DNA of 37,255 nt from an uncultured Pseudomonadota bacterium (GCA_903831455.1 CAIKXV010000109.1:1-37255), one strand, 5' to 3'; counted from the stretch's first letter, positions 7,859 to 16,828 are shown. Notes: generated by a model from the sequence alone, not told the origin. Made by a program: numbers and translations.

Positions 7859-9358
7859 CTACTCGCGCAGCTGCTCCCGCCCCCGGCGCACGGCCGGGAG
7901 CAGCACGATCGCCAGCAGTACGGCGGAGAACGCGAGCAGCGTCGCGCTGATCGGCCGGGTGACGAATACGCTGAAATCCCCGCCGGATACCGACAGCGCC
8001 CGACGGAAGTTCTCCTCCAGCATCGGGCCGAGGATCAGGCCCAGCAGCAGGGGTGCCGGCTCGCAGTCGAGCTTGCGCAGCACGTAGCCGACGAGCCCGG
8101 CCACGGCCATGATCACGATCTCGCTCGCCGCGTTCTTCAGGCTGTAGACGCCGATGCAGCAGAACACGATGATGGCCGGGAACAGCCAGCGGTAGGGCAG
8201 CTCGATCAGGCGGACCCACAGGCCGATCATCGGCAGGTTGAGCACGACCAGCATGAGGTTGCCGATCCACATGCTCGCCACCAGTCCCCAGAACAGTTCG
8301 GGCTGCTTGGCGATGATCTGCGGCCCGGGCTGGATGCCATGGATCATCATCGCGCCGACCATCAGCGCCATGATCGCGTTCGGGGGCAGGCCCAGCGCCA
8401 GCATGGGGATGAATCCGGCCTGCGCGCCGGCGTTGTTCGCAGCCTCGGGCGCCGCGATGCCTTCGACCGCACCGCGTCCGAACCGCGCGGGATCGCGCGC
8501 GAGCTTCTTCTCGAGGCTGTAGGCGGCAAACGAGGGGATGGTCGATCCGCCCCCGGGCAGGATGCCCAGCGCGATGCCCAGCAGCGTGCCTCGCACCGTC
8601 GCGGGCGCGGCCTGTCGTACATCGGCCCGGGTCGGCCAGAGCCGGTCGCGCAGGCGGGCGAGATCGCCCGAGGCCGCCCGCGCCTCCAGGTTGAGCATGA
8701 CCTCCGACAGGCCGAACAGGCCCATGGCCACCGGCACGAAGCCCACCCCGTCGAACAGCGCGTCGATGCCGAAGGTGTAGCGCTGCTCGCCCGAGGTGAG
8801 ATCGGTACCCACCAACCCGAGGAAGATGCCCAGCACGATCATCGCGATCGCCTTGGCGACGGACCCGTGCGCGAGCACGATCGCCGCCACCAGGCCCAGG
8901 ACGATGACCGCGACGTAGTCGGCCGACTGGAACAGCAGGGCGATGCTCGCGATCGCCGGCCCGCCGAGGGCGATGGCCGCGGTGGTGACCGTGCCTGCGA
9001 ACAGCGAGGCGAGCGCGGCGATCGCGAGCGCCGCCCCGGCACGCCCCTGCCGGGCCATCGCGTGGCCGTCCAGGCAGGTGACCACCGACGAGGACTCGCC
9101 CGGAAGGTTGACCAGGATCGCGGTGGTCGAGCCGCCGTACTGCGACCCGTAGAACACGCCGGCGAGCATGATCAGCGCGCCGGTGGGCTCGAGGCTGAAG
9201 GTCACCGGCATCAGCATCGCGACCGTGGCGGTCGGCCCCAGGCCCGGGAGCACGCCCACGAGCGTGCCCAGCAGGCAGCCGGTCAGGCACAGCGCGAGGT
9301 TGGTGGGCGTGACCGCGACCGTGAAGCCGGTCAGCAGGTTGGCGAGCAGGGCCTCCAT
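7859..9358 (-). CDS. tctA: Tripartite tricarboxylate transporter large membrane subunit TctA
   Basis: The 499-aa large integral membrane subunit of the TctABC secondary transporter, which couples periplasmic-receptor-bound carboxylate to ion-driven uptake. The start at 9356-9358 (complement) gives MEALLANLLTGF, typical for TctA; a GAGG lies just upstream, and the longer open frame is a Cys/Arg-rich shadow. Family blocks: GTLVGVLPGLGPTATVAMLMP, GSQYGGSTTAILVNLPGE, GILPGGGSTIPSFAAY, APEAANNAGAQAGFIPMLALG and GIYSLKN-like VYSLKNAASEI. About ten or more hydrophobic segments are apparent. TctB ends 13 nt upstream; a Bug receptor gene follows downstream, so the full transporter is present. Confidence 0.95.
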   Translation of the reverse strand: MEALLANLLTGFTVAVTPTNLALCLTGCLLGTLVGVLPGLGPTATVAMLMPVTFSLEPTGALIMLAGVFYGSQYGGSTTAILVNLPGESSSVVTCLDGHAMARQGRAGAALAIAALASLFAGTVTTAAIALGGPAIASIALLFQSADYVAVIVLGLVAAIVLAHGSVAKAIAMIVLGIFLGLVGTDLTSGEQRYTFGIDALFDGVGFVPVAMGLFGLSEVMLNLEARAASGDLARLRDRLWPTRADVRQAAPATVRGTLLGIALGILPGGGSTIPSFAAYSLEKKLARDPARFGRGAVEGIAAPEAANNAGAQAGFIPMLALGLPPNAIMALMVGAMMIHGIQPGPQIIAKQPELFWGLVASMWIGNLMLVVLNLPMIGLWVRLIELPYRWLFPAIIVFCCIGVYSLKNAASEIVIMAVAGLVGYVLRKLDCEPAPLLLGLILGPMLEENFRRALSVSGGDFSVFVTRPISATLLAFSAVLLAIVLLPAVRRGREQLRE

Positions 9359-9371
9359 GCCGCCTCGGACC

Positions 9372-9833
9372 TCAGCCGGCCAGCCAGGGCGGGAACACCC
9401 GCAGGGGCAACCCCAGCCCCCAGACGAAGATCCCGAGCACCAGCGCCGCGAGCAGCATGGCCGGCGCCAGCACGGACACGAGCGACACGCCGCGCACCGC
9501 GCGCGCGGCACACAGCGCCGCGGCGAGGATGGCAGCGACCACGCCCAGCGGCTCGAGGGCGGCTGCGAAGGCGAGCACCGCCGCCGTCACCGCCAGCACG
9601 GGTCGCCAGTGCAGGGCCGGCAGCGGCGCTGCCGCGCGCCGCAGGCCACCGGCGAAGATACCGGCGCCGAGCATGAGCAGCAGCCCGCACATCAGCATCG
9701 GGACATAGCCCTCGCCCATCGCATCGGCGCTGCCGACGTTGAGCGTGCGTCCGGCCCAGAGCCCGCCCGCGCCGATCGCCGCGAACAGCGCACCCGCGGC
9801 CGTGTCGCGGTTGAGCAGGCGCATCATCGCCAC
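9372..9833 (-). CDS. tctB: Tripartite tricarboxylate transporter small membrane subunit TctB
   Basis: A 153-aa protein with four hydrophobic stretches (roughly residues 12-28, 45-63, 80-115 as a long pair, and 120-142), matching the size and topology of TctB. Visible family-like features are GRTLNVGSADAMGEGYVP after the first helix and LGLPLRVFPPW at the end. TctB is the small membrane subunit that assembles with TctA. It lies just before tctA on the same strand, 13 nt apart, the usual order. ATG 9831-9833 is used; an internal ATG (MMRL) two codons later is also possible. Confidence 0.88.
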   Translation of the reverse strand: MAMMRLLNRDTAAGALFAAIGAGGLWAGRTLNVGSADAMGEGYVPMLMCGLLLMLGAGIFAGGLRRAAAPLPALHWRPVLAVTAAVLAFAAALEPLGVVAAILAAALCAARAVRGVSLVSVLAPAMLLAALVLGIFVWGLGLPLRVFPPWLAG

Positions 9834-10097
9834 GCGCGCGAGGTCGACCCCACGGCAGGACCGGCCTGCCGCGGCGCGATCGGGCGGACAGTCCCTCCGG
9901 ACTGCACGCCGCGCCGCAGGTCGGCACGGCGCCCCGCCGCAACCGCGGCACTCATCGCTCGCGCCCCGGGCCGGTCCGCGGGCAGGCCCGGCCGCTCCGA
10001 CCCCGGCGGGATCGTCTCGCGGACGGGTACCCGCCGGGACGCCCCGGCCTGCGCGCCGCCGGAGTCCGGCGGTCGAGCAGCGACCGGATCGGCGATC

Positions 10098-11105
10098 TCA
10101 CTTCTGGCGGGCACGCACCAGTCCCGCCTCGAGGAACACCGGGTACATCGCCTCGTCCTCCGCGCTGACGCGCCGGATCGTGTCGGCACGCCCCAGCGGC
10201 GTGACGATGAAGCCGGCTGCACGCGCCTTCTCGATGAAGTCCTTGTCGCGCAGCGTCTCGAGAAGACGGGATTCGAGGGTGCCGATCCGGTCGGCCGGCG
10301 TGCCCCGCGGGGCGGCGATGTACCGCCAGGTACCGGCGACGAAGTCGATGCCCTGCTCGCGGAAGGTGGGCACGTCAGGCGCCATGAAGTGGCGCTGGGT
10401 GCCGGCGATGGCGATCGACCTCGCGGCACCCGACTTGTGGTGCTGGACGATGTCGGGCAGCGACACCGTCACCGAGTCCAGTTCCCCGGAGAGCAGCGCC
10501 TGCACCGTCGGCGCGAAGCCCGCGTAGGGCACCTTGTTGATCTTCACGGCCAGGCGACGCTCCATCAGCGAGGCGCCGACATGCGACGAGCCGCCCGGCT
10601 GGTCGTTGCCGTTGCGCAACTTGCCCGGATTGGCACGCGCCGCGGCCACGTATTCGGCCACCGTGCGGATGCCCGTCTTCGGGTGCACCGACAGCACCAT
10701 CGGGTCGTCGCCGAAGAACACCAGCGGCTCGAAGTCGGACAGCGCATTGGCGTTCGGGTTGTTGTACTGCGCGAACACCGCGCCGGTGGCCACCATCGCG
10801 ATGGTGTAGCCGTCGGGCTTGGCGGAGGCCATCTCCTTCAGGCCGATCGTGCCGCCGGCACCGGGGCGGTTGACCACGACCACGGGTTGCCCCATCCGCT
10901 TGGACGCGGCATCGGCCACCATGCGCATCGCGATGTCGCTGCCGCCACCGGCCGGCCAGGGCACGATCAGGGTGATCGGTTGCGACGGGAAGGCCTGCGC
11001 CAGCACGCTGCCGGCCGCCAGCAGCGCGGGTGCCGCGAGCAATGCCCCTGCCAACGCGCGGCGTCGGTTCGCGCTCGCGCTCTTCGACTGATCTGTGCCT
11101 GCCAT
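10098..11105 (-). CDS. Bug/TctC-family substrate-binding protein, possibly Tat-exported
   Basis: A 335-aa receptor starting at ATG 11103-11105 (complement), six nt after GGAGG; the longer open frame adds 21 residues without a ribosome site. The leader SANRRRALAGALLAAPALLA has consecutive arginines before the hydrophobic core and may be a Tat signal, though Sec export cannot be excluded. Mature landmarks: FPSQPITLIVPWPAGGGSDIAMR, VNRPGAGGTIGLKEMA, AKPDGYTIAMV, NDQPGGSSHVGASL, VPYAGFAPTVQALLSGE. It lies between the LLM oxidoreductase and TctB on the same strand, so the Tct system here is flanked by receptors on both sides. Ligand unknown. Confidence 0.9.
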   Translation of the reverse strand: MAGTDQSKSASANRRRALAGALLAAPALLAAGSVLAQAFPSQPITLIVPWPAGGGSDIAMRMVADAASKRMGQPVVVVNRPGAGGTIGLKEMASAKPDGYTIAMVATGAVFAQYNNPNANALSDFEPLVFFGDDPMVLSVHPKTGIRTVAEYVAAARANPGKLRNGNDQPGGSSHVGASLMERRLAVKINKVPYAGFAPTVQALLSGELDSVTVSLPDIVQHHKSGAARSIAIAGTQRHFMAPDVPTFREQGIDFVAGTWRYIAAPRGTPADRIGTLESRLLETLRDKDFIEKARAAGFIVTPLGRADTIRRVSAEDEAMYPVFLEAGLVRARQK

Positions 11106-11256
11106 CTCTGCCTCCACGGGTGGGGTTGTGCGGATGCTGACTGGGATCGGGATGTCTTCAATCGTCACGATGTCGGCGGATGCCCGGGCCCGCGCATGCG
11201 CGGCCCCGCCGAACGAGGCCGTCGTGCCCGCGACGGCAGGCCCTCCGGGACGCCGC

Positions 11257-12249
11257 TCAACCCGGAGCGAACTCGGCGATGACGGCCAGCGACTCGGCGC
11301 GATCGGCCGCCTCGCCGGTCAGGAACAGCACGGGTTCGCGCACGCCGGCGTCCACGTACTGCTGCAGTCGCTGTGCGCATCGGCGGCGACTGCCCCAGAC
11401 CGCGAAGGCCTCGACCGCCTCCTCCGGGACCAACGCCGCTGCCGCATCGAGGTCGCGGCGCCCGATGGCGGCGATGATCGCCTCCTGGTCGATCGGGATA
11501 CCCGAGTGCGCCACCGCATCGTCGATGTAGCGGTTGCGCAGCACGAAGGCGAGCTTGCGGCGGCTCTTGGCCATCGCGTCGCGCTCATCCTTCGAGGCGA
11601 CGAAGAAGATGTAGGCGGCCGCATGCACGCCCGCCGGATCGCGACCGGCCGCGCGAGCGCCCTCGGCCACCAGCCCCAGCGACACCCGTGCGTACTCGGC
11701 CGAGAGTCCGGCGGAGAGCACGACGCCGTCGGCCTCGCGCCCGGCGAAGCGCAGCATCTGCTCCTTCATCGGGGCCAGATAGACCGGTATCGGCTGCGGC
11801 GGCTTGAACATCATGCGCGCGCCGGCCAGGCGATGCAGCATCGCCTCGGGCGCATGCACCGGCTCGCCCGACCACAGGCCGCGCAGCGCGTCGAGGTACT
11901 CGCGATTGGCCGCCAGCGGCTTCTCGAGCTTGAGCCCCGCCTCGGCGAGGAACATCGGGTTGCCGACCCCGATGGCGACCGCCACGCGACCGGGAGCGGC
12001 CTCGGCGAGCGTGGCGAGCGACATCGCGAGCGGAACCGGATTGCGCAGGAACGGGCTGATCGCGGTGGGCACGACCGTCGACTCGCGCGTGGCGAGCGCG
12101 AAGGCCATGCACGACGTGAGCGGATCCCGGTAGCCCAGGTGCTCGGCCATCCAGAAGCTGCGCGCACCCGCGGTCTCCGCCTCGCGCGCGGTATCCAGCG
12201 ACTCGCCGAAGGTGGCGAATCCGTCGAAGCTCACCCCGATCCTCAGCAC
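11257..12249 (-). CDS. LLM-class (luciferase-like) flavin/F420-dependent oxidoreductase
   Basis: A 330-aa TIM-barrel enzyme of the luciferase-like monooxygenase superfamily. Recognisable parts are MLRIGVSFDGF at the start, AEHLGYRDPLTSCMAFALAT, RVAVAIGVGNPMF, a LRGLWSGEPVH block, PPQPIPVYLAPMKEQMLRFAGREADGVVLS (split here only as a description) and a C-terminal DAGVREPVLFLTG. The pattern is closest to Mer-like and related F420-dependent reductases, but FMN-dependent members look alike and the cofactor cannot be assigned from sequence. The complete F420 biosynthesis set lies about 4.6 kb away (16854-22600), which makes F420 use a reasonable inference. It follows the octopine-dehydrogenase-like gene by about 80 nt on the same strand. 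Confidence 0.85.
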   Translation of the reverse strand: MLRIGVSFDGFATFGESLDTAREAETAGARSFWMAEHLGYRDPLTSCMAFALATRESTVVPTAISPFLRNPVPLAMSLATLAEAAPGRVAVAIGVGNPMFLAEAGLKLEKPLAANREYLDALRGLWSGEPVHAPEAMLHRLAGARMMFKPPQPIPVYLAPMKEQMLRFAGREADGVVLSAGLSAEYARVSLGLVAEGARAAGRDPAGVHAAAYIFFVASKDERDAMAKSRRKLAFVLRNRYIDDAVAHSGIPIDQEAIIAAIGRRDLDAAAALVPEEAVEAFAVWGSRRRCAQRLQQYVDAGVREPVLFLTGEAADRAESLAVIAEFAPG

Positions 12250-12328
12250 CCTGTCTCTCCCCCGGAGGCGGTTCGCAGCGCATGCGTCCCGACTGGCGCA
12301 CGCCCGATCCGCCGCTCCATGTCCAGTC

Positions 12329-13414
12329 CTATCCGCGCACCCGCCGCAGCAACGCGGCGCGGTCCATGCCCGCGATACCCATCGCCGCGGCGGTCCGGCC
12401 GGTCGCAGCGAAATCCGTGCCGGTCAGCGTTCCGGCGAGACGATACAGCGCCTGTGCAGTCGGTACGTCCACGCCGGCAATCGCCGCGAGTTCGATGAAC
12501 GGCAGCAGCCCGTGCCCGAAATCCTCCCGGTAGTAGCGATGCGAGAGCGAGTCGGGCGCCCGGATGCGCCGGTTCGCCTCGCCGCTGGCGATCGCGCCCA
12601 CCAGGTCGTTCGTGTCGGTGACCCACGATTCCACCGTGCCGTAGCGCTGCATCTCGGCAGCCACCGCAGGCAGGTCGTGGCCGAACGCCCGGGCGACTTC
12701 GCGACGCTCGGCATCGAGCGCCTGCATGACCCTCGCCACGCCTGGGGTCATGCCCTGGACGTAGAAGGTGAAGTCGCCACCCGTGGCCTCGATCCACGCG
12801 GCCGCGAGCACCGCGCCGGGTGCGTGCAGCACCATGTTCAGGTTGGCCAGGCTGGAATCGAGCACATCGGGCACGCGCCGGGCCACCGGATAGAGCGCGC
12901 ACGCCGCCACCGCCGCGGCCTCGCCGCCGGGCAGCACGCCCAGTCGCAGGAATTTCGCGCGACCGGTCACCGTGACCCGCGCCGGCTGATACTTGCGGGC
13001 GATGTAGGAGAGCGTATGGAACTCCGCCACCGGAGGGACCTCGCCGCCGCTGGCCATGGCATAGGCCTGAGCGAACTCGAGTGCGCCACCGGTATGCCCG
13101 GGGTTGAGGACGACCGGGATCGCGTGCGCGCGAGCGCCGGCCAGCGCACCGGCCACGGCGACATGCGACAGCGTGGGCAGGCACACCAGCACGACTTCGC
13201 TGCCGGAGACCGCCTCGGCCATGTCGGAGGTGATCGCCTCCGGCACCGCGAGCCCTTCGCCGAGCACCCCCTCGTACTCGACCCCACCGCGGTCAAGGAA
13301 GGGGGCGAGCGTGGAAGCCGAACGGTTCCACAGCCGTACTGCATGGCCCGCGGCGGTGAGTTCGGCCACGGCCGCCGCCCCGCCGGCACCTGCCCCCGCC
13401 ACGGTAACCCTCAT
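12329..13414 (-). CDS. NAD(P)-dependent octopine/nopaline dehydrogenase-family protein
   Basis: A 361-aa protein starting at ATG 13412-13414 (complement) with a Rossmann nucleotide-binding motif immediately: MRVTVAGAGAGGAAAVAEL, then VRLWNRSAS. The rest matches the opine-dehydrogenase pattern: VVLVCLPTLSHVAVA, PVVLNPGHTGGALEFA, a central LANLNMVLHAPGAVLAAAW and a late SHRYYREDFGHGLLPF segment. Members oxidise or form opines (N-carboxyalkyl amino acids) or reduce 2-oxo acids; the substrate is not predictable. It sits between the Rieske ferredoxin and the LLM oxidoreductase in the minus-strand catabolic run. A role in processing an amino-acid-linked substrate is possible but speculative. The longer frame upstream overlaps the Rieske gene and was not used. 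Confidence 0.8.
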   Translation of the reverse strand: MRVTVAGAGAGGAAAVAELTAAGHAVRLWNRSASTLAPFLDRGGVEYEGVLGEGLAVPEAITSDMAEAVSGSEVVLVCLPTLSHVAVAGALAGARAHAIPVVLNPGHTGGALEFAQAYAMASGGEVPPVAEFHTLSYIARKYQPARVTVTGRAKFLRLGVLPGGEAAAVAACALYPVARRVPDVLDSSLANLNMVLHAPGAVLAAAWIEATGGDFTFYVQGMTPGVARVMQALDAERREVARAFGHDLPAVAAEMQRYGTVESWVTDTNDLVGAIASGEANRRIRAPDSLSHRYYREDFGHGLLPFIELAAIAGVDVPTAQALYRLAGTLTGTDFAATGRTAAAMGIAGMDRAALLRRVRG

Positions 13415-13493
13415 GCCCGCCCCCCGCGCGCGTTCGCGGTGCGGATCCCGTGCCGGCCGGGCACCGCGCGCACCACGGCAGTGCGCGCCATGC

Positions 13494-13802
13494 TCACGCC
13501 TGCACCTCGACCCTTCCGGAGACCACCCGCACCGCGTAGACCCGCACGTCCTGCGTGCAGGGCGAACGGGTGGCGCGACCGGTGCGGATGTCGAAGGTGC
13601 CGACATGGATCGGACACTCGATCTGGCCGTCCTGGATGAATCCGTCGGCGAGGCTCGCGTTGGCGTGGGTACAACGATCGTGGGTGGCGAAGATCCCGTC
13701 CTCCAGCCCGTACAGGCAGACAGGCTCGCCCTCGACGCGCACGAGCAGGGTGCCTCCCTCGGGCACCTCGTCGGCGGCACATACGTCGATCCAGCGGGTC
13801 AT
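13494..13802 (-). CDS. Rieske [2Fe-2S] ferredoxin (dioxygenase-type)
   Basis: A 102-aa single-domain Rieske ferredoxin. The cluster ligands are C44 and H46 (CTH) and C63 and H66 (CPIH), with the expected loop ADGFIQDGQIE between them. ATG 13800-13802 (complement) gives MTRWIDVCAADEVPEG, the usual start for oxygenase ferredoxins (as in the NirD/BphF-like group). Such proteins shuttle electrons from a reductase to the oxygenase component. The dioxygenase alpha gene starts 210 nt away on the other strand, so this is its likely partner. It is the first gene of the minus-strand run, and the intervening region probably holds divergent promoters. Confidence 0.92.
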   Translation of the reverse strand: MTRWIDVCAADEVPEGGTLLVRVEGEPVCLYGLEDGIFATHDRCTHANASLADGFIQDGQIECPIHVGTFDIRTGRATRSPCTQDVRVYAVRVVSGRVEVQA

Positions 13803-13914
13803 CGGCAGCAGTCTCCGGCAGGCGAATCGCGCACGGCCACGCCGGCACCCCGCCGACACCCCTCGCGATCGCTCCGGCCAGCATACACGAACGGCGTCGA
13901 TGGACGGCGACGCG

Positions 13915-13924
13915 TGTGATCACA
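13915..13924. promoter_or_regulatory. Palindrome TGTGATCACA in the divergent intergenic region
   Basis: A perfect 10-bp palindrome lies between the divergent Rieske ferredoxin (minus) and dioxygenase alpha (plus) genes, about 90 nt before the alpha start. Its position and symmetry fit an operator for a dimeric regulator such as a GntR- or CRP-type protein. No regulator gene is adjacent, and a 10-bp palindrome can occur by chance. Confidence 0.3.
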
Positions 13925-14012
13925 ACCGACCGATTAGCGGTACCATGCCCCGCGCGTCCCGGAGCCGACATTTCGCCATCGTCGCCCGGGCTCACCACGA
14001 GGAGTCGTGTGC

Positions 14013-15275
14013 ATGGACACCCCGCTGCCCCCCGCCACCCCGGAAGCTCGCGCCGCCCTTCGCTGGCCCGAGGAAGGCCTAGCCCGGGTGCCGTTTCGCA
14101 CCTACAACGACCCGGCGATCGCGAGCGCCGAGGACGAGCGGGTGTTTCGTGGCGACACCTGGAACCTCGTGGGGCTGGACATCGAGATACCCGAGCCCGG
14201 CGACTACCGCACCACGTGGATCGGGGAGACGCCGGTCATCATGGTCCGCGGCGAGGACGGCGCGATCCGCGTGCTGGTCAACCGGTGCGCGCATCGCGGC
14301 GCGATGCTCTGCCTGTCGCGCGAAGGACGGGCCTCGAACTTCGCCTGCATGTACCACAACTGGGTGTATTCGCTCGACGGCAAGTTGCAGAGCATCGCCT
14401 TCAAGCGCGGGGTTCGCGGCCAGGGCGGCATGCCGGACAGCTTCGACATGACCAGGCACGGCCTGCGCGAGCTGCGCGTCGATCGCATCCGCAACCTCGT
14501 GTTCGCGACCTTCTCCCCCACGCTGGAGCCGGCCGCGCAGTGGTTCGGCCCACGCATGGTGTGGAGCCTCGAGCGCTTCTTCAACCGTCCGATCGAACTG
14601 ATCGGCGGGTACACCCAGGTGCTGCCGAACAACTGGAAGCTCTACGCCGAGAACGTGCGCGACTCCTATCACGCGAGCCTGCTGCACACCTTCTTCGCCA
14701 CCTTCGGCATCAACCGGCTGTCCATGGACGGGGCGGTGGAAGTCTCCGAGCGCGGCGGCTCGCACCTGAGCTGGGCGAAGATGGAAACCGACGACGCCGA
14801 GGGCACCGATTACGCCTCCGGCGGGCTGCGCTCGATGCGCGATCTCGCGATCGAGGATCGGCGGATCCTGCGCAGCTGGCGGGAGTTCCCGGACGGCATC
14901 ACGCACATGATCCAGACGCTGTTCCCCAACGTGTTCCTGCAGCAGATCCAGAACACGCTCGCGGTGCGCATGCTGGTGCCGCGCTCGATCGATCGATCCG
15001 ATCTCGTGTGGTGGGTGTTCGCCTACACCGACGACACGCCCGAACAGCGGCGGGCGCGGCTGCTGCAGAGCAACCTCGTCGGCCCGGCCGGCCTGGTCTC
15101 GCTGGAGGATGGCTTCATCGGCAACGCGGTGCAGCGGACCACCCGCGGCGACCAGGGACACGGGGCCGTGGTCGAGATGGGCGGCCATGGCGTGGGGCCC
15201 GAGCGCCAGAGCCGAGTGTCGGAAGGCGCGGTCCGCGGCTTCTGGCAGCAGTGGCGCGGCATGATGGGGTGCTGA
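14013..15275 (+). CDS. Aromatic-ring-hydroxylating dioxygenase, alpha (Rieske oxygenase) subunit
   Basis: The 420-aa catalytic subunit of a Rieske non-heme iron dioxygenase. The N-terminal Rieske cluster ligands are C92 and H94 (CAHRG) and C112 and H115 (CMYHNW). The mononuclear iron site is visible as H220 and H225 in RDSYHASLLH, with bridging D217, and a likely carboxylate ligand in LEDGF near residue 365. ATG 14013 has AGGAG at 14000-14004; GTG 14007 would be too close to it. The beta subunit begins 1 nt after the stop, so the two are translated together. Electrons probably come from the Rieske ferredoxin (13494-13802) and the PDR reductase (2489) or another reductase. The substrate is an aromatic compound of unknown identity. 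Confidence 0.95.
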   Translation: MDTPLPPATPEARAALRWPEEGLARVPFRTYNDPAIASAEDERVFRGDTWNLVGLDIEIPEPGDYRTTWIGETPVIMVRGEDGAIRVLVNRCAHRGAMLCLSREGRASNFACMYHNWVYSLDGKLQSIAFKRGVRGQGGMPDSFDMTRHGLRELRVDRIRNLVFATFSPTLEPAAQWFGPRMVWSLERFFNRPIELIGGYTQVLPNNWKLYAENVRDSYHASLLHTFFATFGINRLSMDGAVEVSERGGSHLSWAKMETDDAEGTDYASGGLRSMRDLAIEDRRILRSWREFPDGITHMIQTLFPNVFLQQIQNTLAVRMLVPRSIDRSDLVWWVFAYTDDTPEQRRARLLQSNLVGPAGLVSLEDGFIGNAVQRTTRGDQGHGAVVEMGGHGVGPERQSRVSEGAVRGFWQQWRGMMGC

Positions 15276-15276
15276 A

Positions 15277-15792
15277 ATGGCGCTGCCTCCCCCTCTCACC
15301 GAGACCGAACGCCGATTCCTGACCGACGTCGCCCAGCGGGTCGTCGACTGCGCAGGCGCGGTCGACGACGATCGTCTCGAGGACTGGCCCGAACACTTCA
15401 CCGAGGACTGCGTCTATCGCATCCAGACCCGCGAGGCGCAGTCCAAGGGCTGGCCGATCGGGCTCATCCACTGCGAAGGCCGGGCGATGCTTCGCGATCG
15501 CGTGCTCGCGATTCGCCACGGCAACGTGTTCGACCCGCACACCTATCGGCACGTGGTGTCGGCTCCTCGCTTCGCGCCCGGCGAGGCGGGCACTGGCCCG
15601 AAGCTTGCATCTCGCCATGTGCTCAGCAGCTTCAACGTCACGCGGGTGATGCGCACGGGCGAGAGCACGCTGTTCGCCGTGGGTACCTACGACGACACGT
15701 TCGAGGACGTCGACGGCCAGTGGCTGATCCGCGAGCGCCTGGTCCTGCTCGACTCGCGCAACCTCGACACGCTGCTGGTGATCCCCATCTAG
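15277..15792 (+). CDS. Aromatic-ring-hydroxylating dioxygenase, beta subunit
   Basis: The 171-aa small subunit of the dioxygenase, with the SnoaL/NTF2-like cone fold. Family features are the acidic early segment DDDRLEDWPEHFTEDCVYRI, a LRDRVLAIRHGNVFDPHTYRH block (where beta subunits have the conserved RHxxS/T-like region) and a C-terminal LIRERLVLLDSRNLDTLLVIPI. Beta subunits are mostly structural in alpha3beta3 oxygenases. ATG 15277 follows the alpha stop by one nt. TAG 15790-15792 is itself part of the TAGGAG ribosome site for the Bug gene at 15803, so the three genes form one operon. Confidence 0.93.
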   Translation: MALPPPLTETERRFLTDVAQRVVDCAGAVDDDRLEDWPEHFTEDCVYRIQTREAQSKGWPIGLIHCEGRAMLRDRVLAIRHGNVFDPHTYRHVVSAPRFAPGEAGTGPKLASRHVLSSFNVTRVMRTGESTLFAVGTYDDTFEDVDGQWLIRERLVLLDSRNLDTLLVIPI

Positions 15793-15802
15793 GAGCCGCC
15801 CG

Positions 15803-16798
15803 ATGCCCGCCCGCCGTCGTCCCCTTCACTGCCTGCTCGCCAGCCTGCTGACCACGACGGCGATCGCCAGCGGCGGCGTGCTGGCCGCGGAACGCCCCGT
15901 CGGCTTTCCTGCGCAGCCGGTCAGGCTGGTCGTGCCCTTTCCCCCGGGCGGCACCAGCGACATCGTCGGCCGGGTCGTCGCCCAGAAGCTCGGGACTACC
16001 ATCGGCCAGCGCGTGGTGGTCGAGAACCGGCCGGGAGCCGGGGCGGCCATCGGCATCATGGCGGTGGTCAACGCCCCCGCCGACGGGCAGACGCTGCTGC
16101 TGGGCGCGGCAGGACCGCTCACCATGAGCCCGCACATGGGCAAGGTGCCCTACGATGCGGAGCGCGACCTCGCGCCGATCGCGCTGGTGACCGCGGTGCC
16201 CAACATCGTCGCGGTCCACCCCGGCGTGCCCGCCGCTTCGCTGTCCGAACTGGCCGCGCTCGCGCGCAAGCGCCCCGGCAACATCAGCTATGGCTCCGCA
16301 GGCCAGGGCACGACCGCCCACCTCTCCGGCGAGCTCTTCCGGGCACTGGCGGGCGTCGACATGATCCACGTGCCCTACAAGGGGACGTCGGCCGCGGTCG
16401 CCGACCTCGTCGGCGGACAGATCGACCTGGTGATCGACAACCTGCCGGGCGTGCTGCCGCAGGTGCGTGCGGGCAAGCTGCGGGCACTCGCGCTCACCAG
16501 CACGGGCCGCTCCCGCGCGGCCCCCGAAGTGCCCTCGGCCCCGGAGGCCGGCATGAAGGACCTGATCGTGAGCGGCTGGTTCGGCTTCCTCGCCCCCGCA
16601 CGCACGCCCGCGCCCGTGGTCGACTGGCTCGCCCAGGAGATCATGGCCGCAGCGCGCAGCCCCGAGGTGCAGCCGCAACTGGGCGAACTCGGCGGCGAGG
16701 CCGACCTGCGCGGTCCGGCCGCGTTCCGAACCTACCTGCGCGCGGAATCCGAGCGCTGGTCGAAGATCATCACGGCGGCGAAGATCCGGATCCAGTAG
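15803..16798 (+). CDS. Bug/TctC-family substrate-binding protein
   Basis: A 331-aa periplasmic receptor with a signal peptide (LLASLLTTTAIASGGVLAA) and clear Bug landmarks: FPAQPVRLVVPFPPGGTSDIV, VENRPGAGAAIGIMAV, NAPADGQTLLLGA, SYGSAGQGTTAHLSGELF, HVPYKGTSAAVADLVGGQ. ATG 15803 is seven nt after a GGAG that overlaps the beta-subunit stop, so it is transcribed with the dioxygenase. This suggests that its ligand is the dioxygenase substrate or a related acid. It has no adjacent tctAB of its own; the divergent run encodes one pair. About 55 nt separate it from the F420 genes. Confidence 0.93.
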   Translation: MPARRRPLHCLLASLLTTTAIASGGVLAAERPVGFPAQPVRLVVPFPPGGTSDIVGRVVAQKLGTTIGQRVVVENRPGAGAAIGIMAVVNAPADGQTLLLGAAGPLTMSPHMGKVPYDAERDLAPIALVTAVPNIVAVHPGVPAASLSELAALARKRPGNISYGSAGQGTTAHLSGELFRALAGVDMIHVPYKGTSAAVADLVGGQIDLVIDNLPGVLPQVRAGKLRALALTSTGRSRAAPEVPSAPEAGMKDLIVSGWFGFLAPARTPAPVVDWLAQEIMAAARSPEVQPQLGELGGEADLRGPAAFRTYLRAESERWSKIITAAKIRIQ

Positions 16799-16810
16799 CA
16801 TCGTCGCGAC

Positions 16811-16828
16811 GCGCCGCGATCGCGGCGC
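16811..16828. promoter_or_regulatory. Perfect 18-bp palindrome upstream of fbiC
   Basis: GCGCCGCGATCGCGGCGC is a perfect 18-bp palindrome between the Bug gene stop (16798) and the fbiC ribosome site (AGGAGGAGG, 16834-16842). It could be an operator, a terminator/attenuator stem, or a GC-rich coincidence. It has no T-tract after it. Confidence 0.35.

Noticed and set aside
7856-11282. Two long plus-strand open frames opposite tctA, tctB and a Bug gene
   Set aside because: They are antisense GC shadows with low-complexity Arg/Gln/His composition; the minus-strand genes match known families.
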